This document shows positions 51,143 to 62,735 of a DNA stretch of 64,000 nt, one piece after another. The stretch comes from Sapria himalayana (Eukaryota; Streptophyta; Magnoliopsida; Malpighiales; Rafflesiaceae), in assembly GCA_029783825.1 (NCBI GenBank), contig JAREIK010002410.1, positions 174,209 to 238,208 on the forward strand, written 5' to 3'. The position numbers and the translations under genes are program-made. The notes beneath the pieces were generated by a model. The model was not told the DNA's origin, made no database searches, and saw nothing but the letters and a program-made list of their open reading frames with translations. How positions within the stretch are numbered: position 1 is the stretch's first letter; each line of letters begins with the position of its first letter.

Positions 51143-52581
51143 GAACTGGTGAAAAAGTATTCTGAATTCATTAACTTGCCAATTAATTTATGGACAAGCA
51201 AATATGTTGATGTAGAGGTTCATGCAGATGATGATGAGTCAAATAAAGAAGAAGATGATGCAGGCATGTGATTGACAAAAAAAGCTATTATGTTCATCCT
51301 ACCTTTTTTAATTATCAAACATGATTTTTTCCATTGCAAAAAGCATTTCTAAGATGGGATCTGAGATGTATAAGATGGAGGATGAGGATGGTGAAGATCA
51401 TGAAGAGAAAGAGGGGAAAGAGAAACCAAAGACAAAAACAATCACTAAAACCACATACGAGTGTGGGAGCTTCTAAATGATGTAAAGGCAATTTGGCTTA
51501 GGAATCCAAGTGAGGCTACAGAGGAAGAATACCAAAAGTCCTATCAATCTTTGTCAAAAAATTTCAGCGATGAGAAGCCTACGACATGGAGTTACTTCAC
51601 TATAGAAGGTGACGTAGAGTTCAAGACTCTTCTTTTTATTCCTCCAAATGCTCTTCATGATATGTACGAAAGTTTTTCAATGCCAACAAGGCCAACTTGA
51701 AGCTGTATGTGAGATGGGTATTTTTTTTTTGACGAGTTTAATGAACTTCTGCCTAGGTACCTCAGCTTATTGAAGGGGCCTGTTGATTCAGATATGCTGC
51801 CGCTCAATGTTTCTCGAGAGATGATACAACAACATGGCAACCAGAAAATGATCAAGAAGATGCTAATCAGAAAGATGCTTGACATGATAAACAAACTCAA
51901 AGTGAAGGATCCATTTGAGAGTGTTGATGATGATGACAATCAGACTGGGATAGATGTCGACTCATCATCTAGCAATGCAAATGGGAGGGGGCAATATGCA
52001 AGGTTTTGGAAAGAATTTGGAAAGTCCATTAAAATCAACATAATTGAGGATGCTGGAAATAGAAATCATCTGAAAAAACTTCTATGATTCGAAGCACCAA
52101 GTCAGATGGCAAGTTTACATCTCTGGATAATTACATCTTCAGGATGAAGCGGGAGCAAAGAAACTTGTTCTATATAACATGAACTAACATGGGGCAACTA
52201 GAAGAATCTCCATTTTTAGAAAGAGCCAAGAAGAAAGGATACGAGGTCATCTTCTTCATGGACCTAGTTGATGAGTATTTGATGTAGTACCTGATGGAAC
52301 ATTAAGAAAAAAAATTCCAGAATGTGCTCTAAGAAGGATTAAAAGTAAGCAAAACTACCATGGAGAAAGAAGTGAAGGTCATGTTCAAGGAGTTGACCAA
52401 GTGGTGGATGAGTGTCCTGGAGAGCATGAAGGTGGACGATGTGAAGATCAGTGATAATGTAGTCACAGTCTCTATCAGATGCAAGCAAGTAGAGCTACAT
52501 GCATGGCAAAAGGGTGCTTGAGATTAACCAGAGGCACCCAATTATCAAGGAGCTACGTGAGAAGGTCACAGCCAATCTCGT

Positions 52582-52652
52582 GTAAATACTTATTTCTCAA
52601 GAGCCTGATTGAATTCCATTCTTCTGATTCTCCCTCTGCACGTCTTCTGTAG
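52582..52652 (+). other. Retained intron-like sequence near the HSP90B 3' end
   Basis: 71 bp beginning GTAAAT and ending CTGTAG separates the TANLV block from DEQIRQIAWLMYQIA, the last coding exon. Confidence 0.75.
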
Positions 52653-52904
52653 GATGAACAAATAAGGCAAATAGCTTGGCTAATGTACCAGATTGCATTA
52701 ATGGAGAGCAGTTTCAACCTTGATAATCTTAAAGGATTCACTTCTCAAATAAACAATTCCATATGGTATAGCCTCGACATCAGCCCTGATGCAGATGTTA
52801 AAGATGATGATGCTGAAGAAATTGTTCTTGAACCAAAAACCAAAGAAAACCATAGTGAGGTTGTTGATAAAGTCTATGGTGATGATTCCAAAGATGTATT
52901 GTAA

Positions 52905-53883
52905 CTTCATCATCTATTTGAATCATTAATTTATGTATTTGATCAATTTTGAGGAAGTGTTTTCTGCTCCAGCTCTGTTTATGTGAGCTAATAAGTTATT
53001 TATGAGTTAGTGTTTAATTCATCTAGTTTTTGTCACATTTTTTCAACTAAAAACGAAATGAAAAGCTCAAATTTCAAAAAAAAAACCTAATCGACTGCAT
53101 ATTAATTAATTGTGTATCATCATGTTTATAAGAATATTAATGCTTTTCAAGTTGACATTTGGTTTGTGTATCATTTCTTGTGTCTATTCAATTGATGGCA
53201 TCATCTCATTTTGTTAGGTTTGAGTTTTTTAATTCTTTCAGTTACAAGGCACGTTGATCAGATATTCAGAGTCACTCAAAAGCCAATGTGCAGTTGAAGA
53301 ATTCATCTCTTACATGCAACACATATTTTAGTCATAATTTGTTTAGTGGCATTTTTTTGTTCCATGACTATTGCTCTATTTACAAATCGGTTCTGTCTCG
53401 GCAAGAAATGCTTTAACTCTCATGAGCTTGCAATTGCGAATCTACTCTCTAAAACTCATTACAAGTACGGTCAAAAGTGACAGAAGTTTATATTTTGAAA
53501 TCCCTAGTGCATTTGCAAATCCACTCTCTATTATTATTAAAATGATTGGATTGCTTTACACTTGCATTAAACACATGGAAGATTCATATTTAAACATTGT
53601 TATATAGTCCATCTATCAATATAAGCTTGGTTAAGGATCACAGAAAATAGAGAACAAATGCACATGGGATTGATGTGAGCTGGTGTGATTTATAATTGAT
53701 TGCATTATATAATTGTATTTTTGCTTGATTATATTAGAAATGTGTTTTGATGAGAGAGACATGATTGAATTATAATATAATAGGCTTGGATTCATATCTT
53801 ATGAAGGTGAGTCAGCCCCACAAATTTGAGAAGTGATCTAAGTCGGTTGCACTTCCCATTGTCACAATTACATCACCACTTTG
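52905..53883. other. Gap between the two pseudogenes; nothing recognised
   Basis: About 1 kb. The first few hundred bases may be the HSP90B 3' flank. No other coding or repeat structure was recognised, and the 78-codon frame at 53371-53607 has no family resemblance I can see. Confidence 0.5.
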
Positions 53884-54543
53884 GAATTGAGTTGCAAGAA
53901 ATACAAATCAAGCAAAGCAAATGTATGTGAAGCATTAGATTAGAACGATGAGGCTTGATTCAAAATGATCAAATGACTCACTTTTATATCAATGGAAAGC
54001 TCATGTTTCACTACTGTGCCATCTCATGCTTTGCCAACATAGTAATCTACTCTAGATGTGCTGTTAAAGTGAACTCAGCCACATAGCTATACAAAATATG
54101 TCTGCTAAGCTTTAAGGTAGCCAAAGGTTCGACCCACCCAAACCACAATGTGACTAATCCATATTTGTAAGATCATCAAAAGGATCACAAATGGAGAAAA
54201 AGATTACTCTTTCGAATGTGTAGGAGATTCAAGAATGACCACCATAGCCTTTTAAGTCCTATTGTGATGGAAGAGACCTAATAGTTACATTAGGAGCACC
54301 AAACTGAAACCAAATATATCATCACTATATTATATTCTTCTTGATGGATGAACATTGAAGAGATCTCTACTTGGAGGATGGAAACCTAAATCAGATCTTC
54401 CATAATTGGTAGATATGTACCTAAACAAAGAGATCATGTTAAATGGGTTGATCACACATAATTTTCCAGTGGATGAGATTAATGGAGTTTTTGCTCTCGT
54501 GAGAAAATGTTTTCCATGTTGTAGATGCAACAGAAATACATGA
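53884..54543 (+). pseudogene. Zinc alcohol dehydrogenase-like pseudogene, internally deleted
   Basis: Two separated pieces of a medium-chain, zinc-dependent alcohol dehydrogenase of the plant ADH-like group. The first (about 53893-54170) has a decayed structural-zinc segment CKKYKSSKANVC, then QMTHFYINGKLMFHY and CAVKVNSAT followed by a stop and LYKICLLS. The second (54352-54543) is the C-terminal exon: TLKRSLLGGWKPKSDLP, a stop, LVDMYLNKEIM, then ITHNFPVDEINGVFALV. The nucleotide-binding middle of the protein is missing, so exons were lost or never included. It lies in the same orientation as the HSP90B pseudogene, about 1 kb downstream. The group assignment rests on the GGWKPKSDLP block. 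Confidence 0.85.
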
Positions 54544-55790
54544 TCAAAATAAAAGTGATAATCCTAGTTGGTATATATTACTTTTTTCTCTAACTCCTGG
54601 AAAGATTGTTAAGGAGCTTGACCAGATCGACAAAGGATTTGCATGTGGGGTAGTCATGGTTGTTAAGTTTGTTACTTTTTTTTTGTTAAATATGGTTGTT
54701 GGTCATCCTCTTGCAATGTCAATGACAGATGAAGCAAAATAGATATTCTAGTATCAAGAGTGTCTGGTGATACTAAGGAGAGTAAGTGTGACACATGTTT
54801 CTATTGACACAAACTTCTTCCATTTGGTCTCTTGGTGTCAACACTAAAGAAATAGAAGATTTCTTCATGGAGGAATGTAGGTAATTGTGATGTTGTCTTA
54901 CTGCCAAATATTACTTGGGAAGTTAAAGATTTGGTAAATTTGTGAGTTATCGTCTAAAGTGTGATTATTTTCCAATCTGAATGTAATCTATAAAATATGA
55001 ATATACCAATATACTATTTTTTATGTTTAATGTTGTGTATGTTGTTAATCTCTCTATTCAGTTTTTTTTCTTTTTTTCAGCTTTTGGATAATTTAGCTAT
55101 TGAAAATTAAAAAGTGGATTGGAGGAACCTATTTTACGTGAATTTGATTGATCATACTTCATTCACCATTATTGTTGCAGCAAGCAGAATTGTTTTTCTA
55201 TTCCCTCATTCCTCATATTGCTTGTATGTGTTCCTTGCTCCTTTGAATTTAAGATACACACTTTGAATTAATCTATCCATTGTTTTATTAAAATTTTTGT
55301 GGCTCATTTGTTCATGTTCACCCTATATTAATAGGTGGCTATCTGGTAATATCTCATTATTAAATTATTGAAATTGGATGTGTTTGTTCTAATTTTCATT
55401 TGTGTAAATATTAACGTGTATGATTGTTGGTAATATAAGTAAACAAGTATAAATCATATCTAGTGAACAAGGCTCTCACTTTGCTTGGAATTTGGGTGAT
55501 ATTCATATATCAACAGTGTTATTATTAAAAATTAAACTAGTTATATCTGAAAAGTCTCGAACCCAAGTCGTATCATCCTTGGATGTACATCTCAAACCTA
55601 AGATGTTTGTTTGTAATCTAAGTATAAAACAGAAATTAAATAGTTTAGAAAATTCATTGTTCGGAAAGCACTTCATTGGAGTAGTAATATGTTTGGTTTT
55701 GATGCCATTGCCTTATTTTATAATTTCTTTTTTTGAAATTTCACAGCGATCAAGTGCTGCACAATCATCAGGCTGAAAAAGATTTACCAT
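54544..55790. other. No gene recognised downstream of the ADH pseudogene
   Basis: Mixed-composition sequence. A phrase LTPGKIVKELDQIDKGFACG (about 54590-54650) looks protein-like but I cannot assign it. A 94-codon open frame at 55492-55776 has no recognisable domain. This stretch may hold further decayed gene pieces. Confidence 0.4.
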
Positions 55791-55954
55791 TGGCATCCAT
55801 ATATAAAGTACCATCCACATAAGTGTGCATTGCTATTTCTTTTGAAATGAAGTTTTGTTTGTAATATGCTGGTTCGAAGTCATTAATGATGAGGTATGTT
55901 AAGTAGAATGGGATTTAGAAATAATAGTTGTAAATAATGTTAGATTCATTTGAA
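55791..55954 (+). repeat. Segmental duplication unit, copy 1 (non-microsatellite part)
   Basis: Begins TGGCATCCATATATAAAG and ends near TTAGATTCATTTGAAT. The same sequence recurs at 56531 with few changes. Confidence 0.92.
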
Positions 55955-56530
55955 TGATATATATCTATATCTATTTTATGTGTATATAGATAGATATATA
56001 TGTTTAAATGTCTATCTATATATATATATATCTTGATATGTGTCTATCAATATATTAGTCGATCTATCTAACTCTCTATTTCCTATCTTGACTATATTTC
56101 TATATATCTATCTGTATATCTATTTATCTACCAATATATATATTTTCTATATTTATATATATCTATTTATATATCTGTCTATATGTCTATATATCTAGTT
56201 GTTTATCTATATATTTTTCTATTAGACTATCTGTTTATCGATCTATCTATGTATCTATCTATTTTTGATTCTATCTATCAATCTAACTATCTTTCTACCT
56301 TAATATCTATTGATTTGTGTGTGTGTGTGTGTTATATATATCTATCTATCTATCTATATATGTATCCTTCTATTTGTCTATCTATCGATTTGACTATCTA
56401 CCTATCTATCTACCTATTTATCTACTTATTTATCTATCTATATATCTTTGTATCTATCTATCTATCTGTCTATCTATCTACCTATTTATCTTCTTATTTA
56501 TTTATCAATTTATCTATCTATCTATCTATC
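55955..56530 (-). repeat. CTAT (GATA on the minus strand) array 1
   Basis: About 575 bp of CTAT array between the two copies of the duplicated segment. Inner landmarks TGTTTAAATGTCTATC (56001) and GACTATCTGTTTATCGATC (56225) recur in the next array. Confidence 0.95.
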
Positions 56531-56775
56531 TGGCATCCATATATAAAGTACCATCCACATAAGTGTGCATTGCTATTTCTTTTGAAATGAAGTTTTGTTT
56601 GTAATATGCTGGTTCGAAGTCATTAATGATGAGGTATGTTTGGTAGAATGCAATTTAGAAATAATAGTTGTAAATAATATTAGATTCATTTGAATTAAGA
56701 AATACAAGAAATGAATGAATTGAATGATGAGAATAAATAAATTAAAAATACAATGCAAAAGTAGATGCATTAATG
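56531..56775 (+). repeat. Segmental duplication unit, copy 2
   Basis: Repeats 55791-55954 with a 740-bp offset, then carries about 80 bp of extra sequence (GAATTAAGAAATACAAG onward) not seen in copy 1. Confidence 0.92.
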
Positions 56776-57238
56776 TAGTGATATATTTCTATTTGTCTTT
56801 ATGTGTTTCTATCAATATTTTATGTGTATATAGCTTTCTATATTTATAATAATCTATCTATCTATCTATTTAATTATCTATTTGTTTATTTTTCTATCAG
56901 TCAAGATATATTATTGGTTATATATCTATAAGCCTATATGTCTCTCTATCTATATGTTTAAATGTCTATCTATATATCTTGATATCTGTCTATCAATATA
57001 TTAGTCGATCTATCTAACTCTCTATTTCCTATCTTGACTATATTTCTATATATCTATCTGTATATCTATTTATCTACCTATTTATATAATTTTTATTTGT
57101 ATATATATTTATTTATATATCTGTCTATTAGACTATCTGTCTATCGATCTATCTATGTATCTATCTATTTTTGATTCTATCTTCAAACTAACTATCTTTC
57201 TACCTATCTATCTATTGAACTATCTATCTATTAATTTT

Positions 57239-57297
<59 letters not shown>

Positions 57298-57937
57298 ATC
57301 TATCTATCTATGTATCCTTCTATTTGTCTATCTATTTGTCTATCTACCTATCTATCTATCTATCTATCTACCTATTTATCTACTTATTAATCTATCTATT
57401 TATCTTTGTATCTATTTATCTATCTATCTATCTATCTATTTACCTATTTATCTACTTATTTATTTATCAATTTATCTATCTATCTGTCTGTCTATATGTA
57501 TTTTAGTCTTTCAATAAATTAATCTATATATCTATCTATTTGTATATATGTCTATTTGTCTATCTATCTATTAGTCTATTTGTCTATCTATCTAACTAAC
57601 TAACTATCTATCTGTTTATTTGTATGTCTATCTTTCATTCTGTCTATTTATTCTATATGTCTAATAATCCATTTATGTAATAATCTATGAATATATCATT
57701 CTATCAGTCTATATGTCTATATGTCTATATGTCTATATGCCTATCAATCTATCTATTTATATGTCCATCTATCTATCTGTTTATTTATCTATCTGTCTAC
57801 CAGTCTATCTATCAAATATCTATCTATGTGTATATTTATCTACTACCTATCTATTTGTCTATTTGGCTATCTATCGATTTTTCTTTTTGTATATCTATTT
57901 ATTTATATTTATCAGTTTAACTAACTATTTCTCAATC

Positions 57938-57972
<35 letters not shown>

Positions 57973-59134
57973 CTATCTATCTTTATATTTATATTTCTAT
58001 TTTAATATATTTTTATATATATACCTATCTATATGTATGTCTTTCTGTTAGTCTATCTGTCTATATGTCTAACTATCAAACTATATGTCTTTTTAAGTGT
58101 TTGTATGTCTATCTCTCTATCTATCTAATTATATAACTATCTATCTATATGTCTGTTTTGTGACCTATGTGTTTATATGTCTATCTAATTATCTATCTAA
58201 TTATTTATCTAATTGTCTATCTATCTATATATCTAACTATCTACCTATCTATTTGTCTATCTTTCTATTTGTCTATCTATCAATCTTTTTGTAGGTCTAT
58301 CTATAAATTTTAGAATATATCTATGTATCTTTCTATATGTCTATCTATCAATCTATCTATTTGTCTATCTATCTAGCTATCTAATTGACTAAATATCTAT
58401 AAGTTTAAATGCTTATTTATTTGTTTGTCTCTATGTCTGTATGTCTATTTGTATTTCTATTTGTATTTCTATTTGTATTTCTATTTATTTATCTATCTAT
58501 CTATCTAAGTCTATATTTGTCTATCTATCTATCTGTCTATCTATTTATCTATCTATATATCTCTGTGTCTATCTATCAATCTGTCTATTTTTCTATATGT
58601 CTATCTATTTATCTATCTTTTTATCATTCTATATATCTATTGATCTATCTATCTATATATATTAATCTATTTGTTTATCTATTTGTCAATCTATCTATTT
58701 ATCTATGTATCTTTATTTTTGTATATTTGTCTATTTATCTATTTGTTTATCTATCTATCTATATGTCTATCTATCTATCTATCTATTTATTTGTCTATCT
58801 ATTTATTTGTCTATTTATCTGTCTATCTATCTATTTAACTATCCATCTATTTAACTATCCATCTATTTAACTATCTATCTATTTATCTGTCTATTTTCTT
58901 ATATGTCAATCTCTCATTCTATATATATGTCTATTTATTTATCCATCTATCTTTCTATTTATCTCTATAGTTGTTTATTTATCTATTTATCTATCTATTT
59001 ATCTCTCTCACTATCTATTTATCTTTCTCTCACTATCTATTTATCTTTATATTATATATATATATATATATATCTATATATCTATCTATCTATTTGTATA
59101 TATTTCTATATATTTATCTATCTATCTGTATGTA
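56776..59134 (-). repeat. CTAT (GATA on the minus strand) array 2
   Basis: About 2.4 kb. The first part duplicates array 1 (TGTTTAAATGTCTATC at 56955, offset about 954 bp), the rest is additional CTAT with a (TA)n run at 57243-57296. It ends at a CACTA-type terminus at 59135. The plus strand is open in several frames because of SIYL repetition; these are not genes. Confidence 0.96.
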
Positions 59135-59699
59135 CACCACAAAAAAATCCCAAATAGCTAGAAAAAATTCTCTAGCCAAATGAAGGTTTTTTGTCGTTAA
59201 ACGGGATATAGCGATGGATTAACGATGGAAGCTTTCCCAATCTTAAGTGCTTGTTGCTAAAAATTAGCTAGGGAAAGAGATCCTAGCTAAAATTTTATCG
59301 ACGATAATATCACTAGCTAAAATATTAATTTCCCTAGCTAAATTAGCAAGGGAAAATTCCCTAGCTAAATGAGGCTTTTCCGTCGCTAAACTTATATAAC
59401 GACGGAAACTTTCCCAATCTAAAGTGCTCGTCACTAAAAATTAGTGATAGAAATAGCTCCTAGCTAATGTTTTAGCGATGGAAATATCCCTAGCTAAAAT
59501 AATAATTTCCCTATCTAAATTAGCATGAAATTTTATTTTATTTTTTTTTCAAAATATTTATATTTTTATATTAAATTGAATTAAAACTATAACTATACAT
59601 AATAATCTATGATTAACAAAAAATAAAATCATTTAATTAATTATTCTAATTCAATTATTTACATAATTCAAACAAAAACATAACAAAATTGTATTTCAT

Positions 59700-59960
59700 T
59701 TTATTCATCAATGTATCTACCTACAATACGTAATATATAATCTATCCATCCATTGACGTTGATTTCTTTCTCTCTGCTCATCCGATCACTATCTTTCTAC
59801 TGCGACAAAGCTGTCCAAGTCACATTTCTTCATGTCTAGTGAAAAATCCTTTCACTTATACAATCTTCATATGGGGAATAATATGGTACCATATCTGTAC
59901 AAAATTTAAAGCAGCCAATAAAATCAAAATAAATTAATAAAAAAAGTTATGTTTAGATAA
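59700..59960 (+). repeat. 240-bp module, copy 5
   Basis: Same landmarks as the other copies (CATCAATGTATCTACC, GACAAAGCTGTCCAAGTCAC, TTATGTTTAGATA). Confidence 0.85.
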
Positions 59961-61095
59961 ATATATAATACTATAGTATATATGTACATATATACTGCAA
60001 TCTATATGTACATATATACTAGCATTTCACATGTTACATATATTACTATAGTATATCTACATATATACTATAGTATTATATATACATATATACTGAGTAC
60101 ATATATACTTGGTATATACGTAAATTTAATACTACAGTATTATATATACATATATTGTAGTATATATATATGTACGTATATATTGTGTATATACATACAT
60201 ATATACTATAATATATATGTCCGTATATACTAAGTATATACGTACATATATACCAAGTATATGCATGTATATACCGAGTATATATTTACGTATATAAAGA
60301 GTATTTAGTACGTATATACCAAGTATATAGTACGTATATACCGAGTATATACATATATACCTAGTATATACGTACGTATATACCTAGTTTATACTTACGT
60401 ATATACCTAGTATATATGAACGTATATACTGAGTATATATGCACGTATATACTGAGTATATATGCACGTATATACTGAGTATATATGCACGTATATACTG
60501 AGTTTATATGCACGTATATACTGAGTATAAATGAACGTATATACTGAGTATATATGTACATATAATACTATAGTATTATCGGTACATATACTATAGTATA
60601 TACGTGCGTATATACTGCGTATATACGTGCATATATACTAAGTATATGCGTGCATATATACCGAGTATATACATATGTATATACCGAGTTTATAATACGT
60701 ATATACCGAGTTTATAATACGTATATACCGAGTTTATAATACGTATATACCGAGTATATACGTACGCATATACTGAATTTATATGCAAGTATATACCGAG
60801 TTTATAAGTATGTATATACCAAGTATATATGCACGTATATACTTAGTATATATGCATGTATATACTAAGTTTATATGCACCTATATACTGAATATATATG
60901 TATGTATATACTGAGTATATATGTACATATAATACTGTAGTATATATGTGCTCGGTATATACGTATGTATATACTCAGTATTATATGTACTTAATATATA
61001 TGTACTTATATACGTACGTATATACTTAGTATATACACACTTTATACTATAGTATATATGTACTTATATACTACAGTATTATATGTACATATATA
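59960..61095. repeat. Long palindromic ATAC-type minisatellite, second copy
   Basis: About 1.1 kb. The most regular part (60410-60560) repeats CGTATATACTGAGTATATA plus TGCA in 23-bp steps; elsewhere CTGAG is replaced by CCGAG, CCAAG or CTAAG while the flanking complementary arms are kept. Confidence 0.93.
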
Positions 61096-61207
61096 TAATC
61101 ACATAGCCTCATATGACACAAAACTATGACAAATTAGTATTATCCCATTTATACTTCACAAAGATGGCATAAAACTTCACTACCAACATAAATAAGAAAT
61201 TTTAAGA

Positions 61208-61426
61208 TTATTTAAATTTTGGAAAATATCTCTGAAAACACTTAGAGAAAAACCTAGAAGATGAGCCATGAGCCAGGCTTGGAACATCAAAGCTAATATC
61301 TTGCCTCCCCACAACCAGAACTCTCTCCCAGCCCCAAGGCCAACAAGGGGGTTGCTCCTCCCAAACATGACTAAGCTGACAAGCTAATAAAAGTACTAGC
61401 AGATGAAATAAATAGAGACTAATCAT
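61208..61426 (-). CDS. Counterpart of the short open frame at 30944; function unknown
   Basis: Encodes 72 residues on the minus strand; LACQLSH, QPPCWPWG, VGRQD, PSLAHGSSSRFF and CFQRYF match the 30944 frame, with 12 extra hydrophobic residues (MISLYLFHLLVL) at the start. Survival of an open frame in two copies is suggestive but the sequence is short. Confidence 0.3.
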   Translation of the reverse strand: MISLYLFHLLVLLLACQLSHVWEEQPPCWPWGWERVLVVGRQDISFDVPSLAHGSSSRFFSKCFQRYFPKFK

Positions 61427-62239
61427 CTATAGCAGTAACCCTGAACAAATCAATAAGAAACTTGAACATAAAAAAATGGAGCACTCCACCATGCTAATGA
61501 GCAACACAAAATGATGAAAAAAATTTTTTGAATAATAATTTTGAATAACTGCAATCTAAGCAACCCTTATCTTACATAGTTAAAACAAAAATATAACAAA
61601 ATTTTATTATATCTTATTCATCAATGTATCTACCAACCACTACAAGAAAAATCCCATATAGCTAGGGACTATTCCCTAGTTATATGAGAAATTTACGTCG
61701 CTAAATGGTAAATAGCGACGGAATACCAACGGATCGTATCCCTTTCTAAAGTGCTTCTTGCTAAATTTTAGCTACGGAATTTTCCATAGCTAAAAAATTA
61801 GCGACAGAAAATTCTCTTGAAAAAAAAAATTCATTGCTAAAATAGCAATATAAACGAAATATTCCATCGCTAAACAAAAATAACGATGCCTGAATCCCTA
61901 GCTAAAGTACTTAGCATTAGAAAATTAACGACGGAATATCCGTCGCTAATTTTAATATTTCACTAGCAAAATAGCTAGGGAAATTTCCTTCTCTAAATTT
62001 TTGAGGGATTTTTCCCTCGCTAATTTAGGTAGAAATTTTTTCTAGCTATTTTAATTTCAAAAAAAATTACAGAATTTAAAAAATTTAAAAATTTTTTAAT
62101 TAAATAATTAATTTTTAAATCATATTGAATAAAAATTGAAACTATAAATAATTTATAATAAACAAAAAATAAAATCATTTAATATCTTCTTCAAATTCAA
62201 TATTTTACATAATTGAAACAAAAAATAACAATCCTTTAT

Positions 62240-62480
62240 TTTTATTCATCGATGTATCTACCGACATTGCATGAAGTATAATATATTCATACATTGATGT
62301 TGTTTTCTCTCTCTCTCTGCTCCTTTGATCATCATTTTTCTACTATGACAAAGCAGTCCGAGTCACGGCACGTAATATCTAGTAAAAAATCCTATCACTT
62401 ATAGAAGCTTTGTATGAGGAACACTACGATATCATATCTGTAAAAGAATTAAACCACTCTGTCATATGTTTTGATACATA
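62240..62480 (+). repeat. 240-bp module, copy 6
   Basis: Shared landmarks ATGTATCTACCGACA, TGACAAAGCAGTCCGAGTCAC and CACTTATAGAAGC; closest by eye to copy 1 at 23758. Confidence 0.84.
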
Positions 62481-62735
62481 TATAATCTTGCAGTATATAT
62501 GTAAATATATACTAGCAATTCACTCGTACATATATTACTATAGTATATGTACATATAAACAACAATATTAAGTGTACATATAAACTAAGCACAAATATAC
62601 TCAGAATATATGTACATAAAGTAATGCAGTATTATATGTACGTATACATATAATACTGCATGTATTCGTACATATAATACATATATTATATTACTACATA
62701 TAATGACTTTATTCGTACGTATGTACCTCATTAGG

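Larger units (their letters stand above)
49795..52904 (+). pseudogene. SHD: Endoplasmin (HSP90B / GRP94, SHEPHERD) unprocessed pseudogene
   Basis: The parent is the ER-lumen HSP90 chaperone that folds secretory and receptor proteins. A signal-peptide start MKRSIVPHALVLL lies at 49795 with a stop inside it. Then NAEADLSMPVDPPKVKDKL (about 49977), RLMDIIINSFYNNKDIFFREL (about 50237), IGQFGIGFY (about 50772), [18 protein letters not shown] (about 51004), ELLNDVKAIWLRNP (51464), DSDMLPLNVSREM (about 51787) and GQYARFWKEFGKSIK (about 51990) follow. Intron-like gt..ag gaps remain at 51075-51142 and 52582-52652, so it is not a retrocopy. Stops at 52180 (TGA), 52285 (TAG) and 52303 (TAA), frameshifts near 51455, and a loss of about 25 codons near 52465 kill it. 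It ends DDSKDVL where functional copies have an ER-retention KDEL-type end. Confidence 0.92.
59135..61637 (+). mobile_element. CACTA family B element arm, interrupted by another element
   Basis: It starts CACCACAAAAAAATCCC at 59135, directly against the CTAT array. The order is terminus with TAGCGACGGA/CCCTAGCTAA boxes (to about 59530), 240-bp module (59700-59960), long palindromic minisatellite (59960-61095), and the GC-richer island (61096-61600). This is the reverse complement of the right arm at 30741-33361. It breaks off inside the next 240-bp module, after ATGTATCTACCAAC, where a new CACTA end begins. Confidence 0.8.

Noticed and set aside
49795..52904. A functional intron-containing HSP90B gene
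   Set aside because: Several in-frame stops (52180, 52285, 52303), a stop in the signal peptide, frameshifts and a missing block of about 25 codons cannot be explained by introns.
53371..53607. 78-codon open frame between the pseudogenes
   Set aside because: No domain, no similarity I recognise and no supporting context; likely chance in non-coding sequence.
54590..54650. A ClpX/HslU-like phrase (LTPGKIVKELDQ)
   Set aside because: The resemblance covers only a few residues and the following sequence does not continue the family, so it is not supported.
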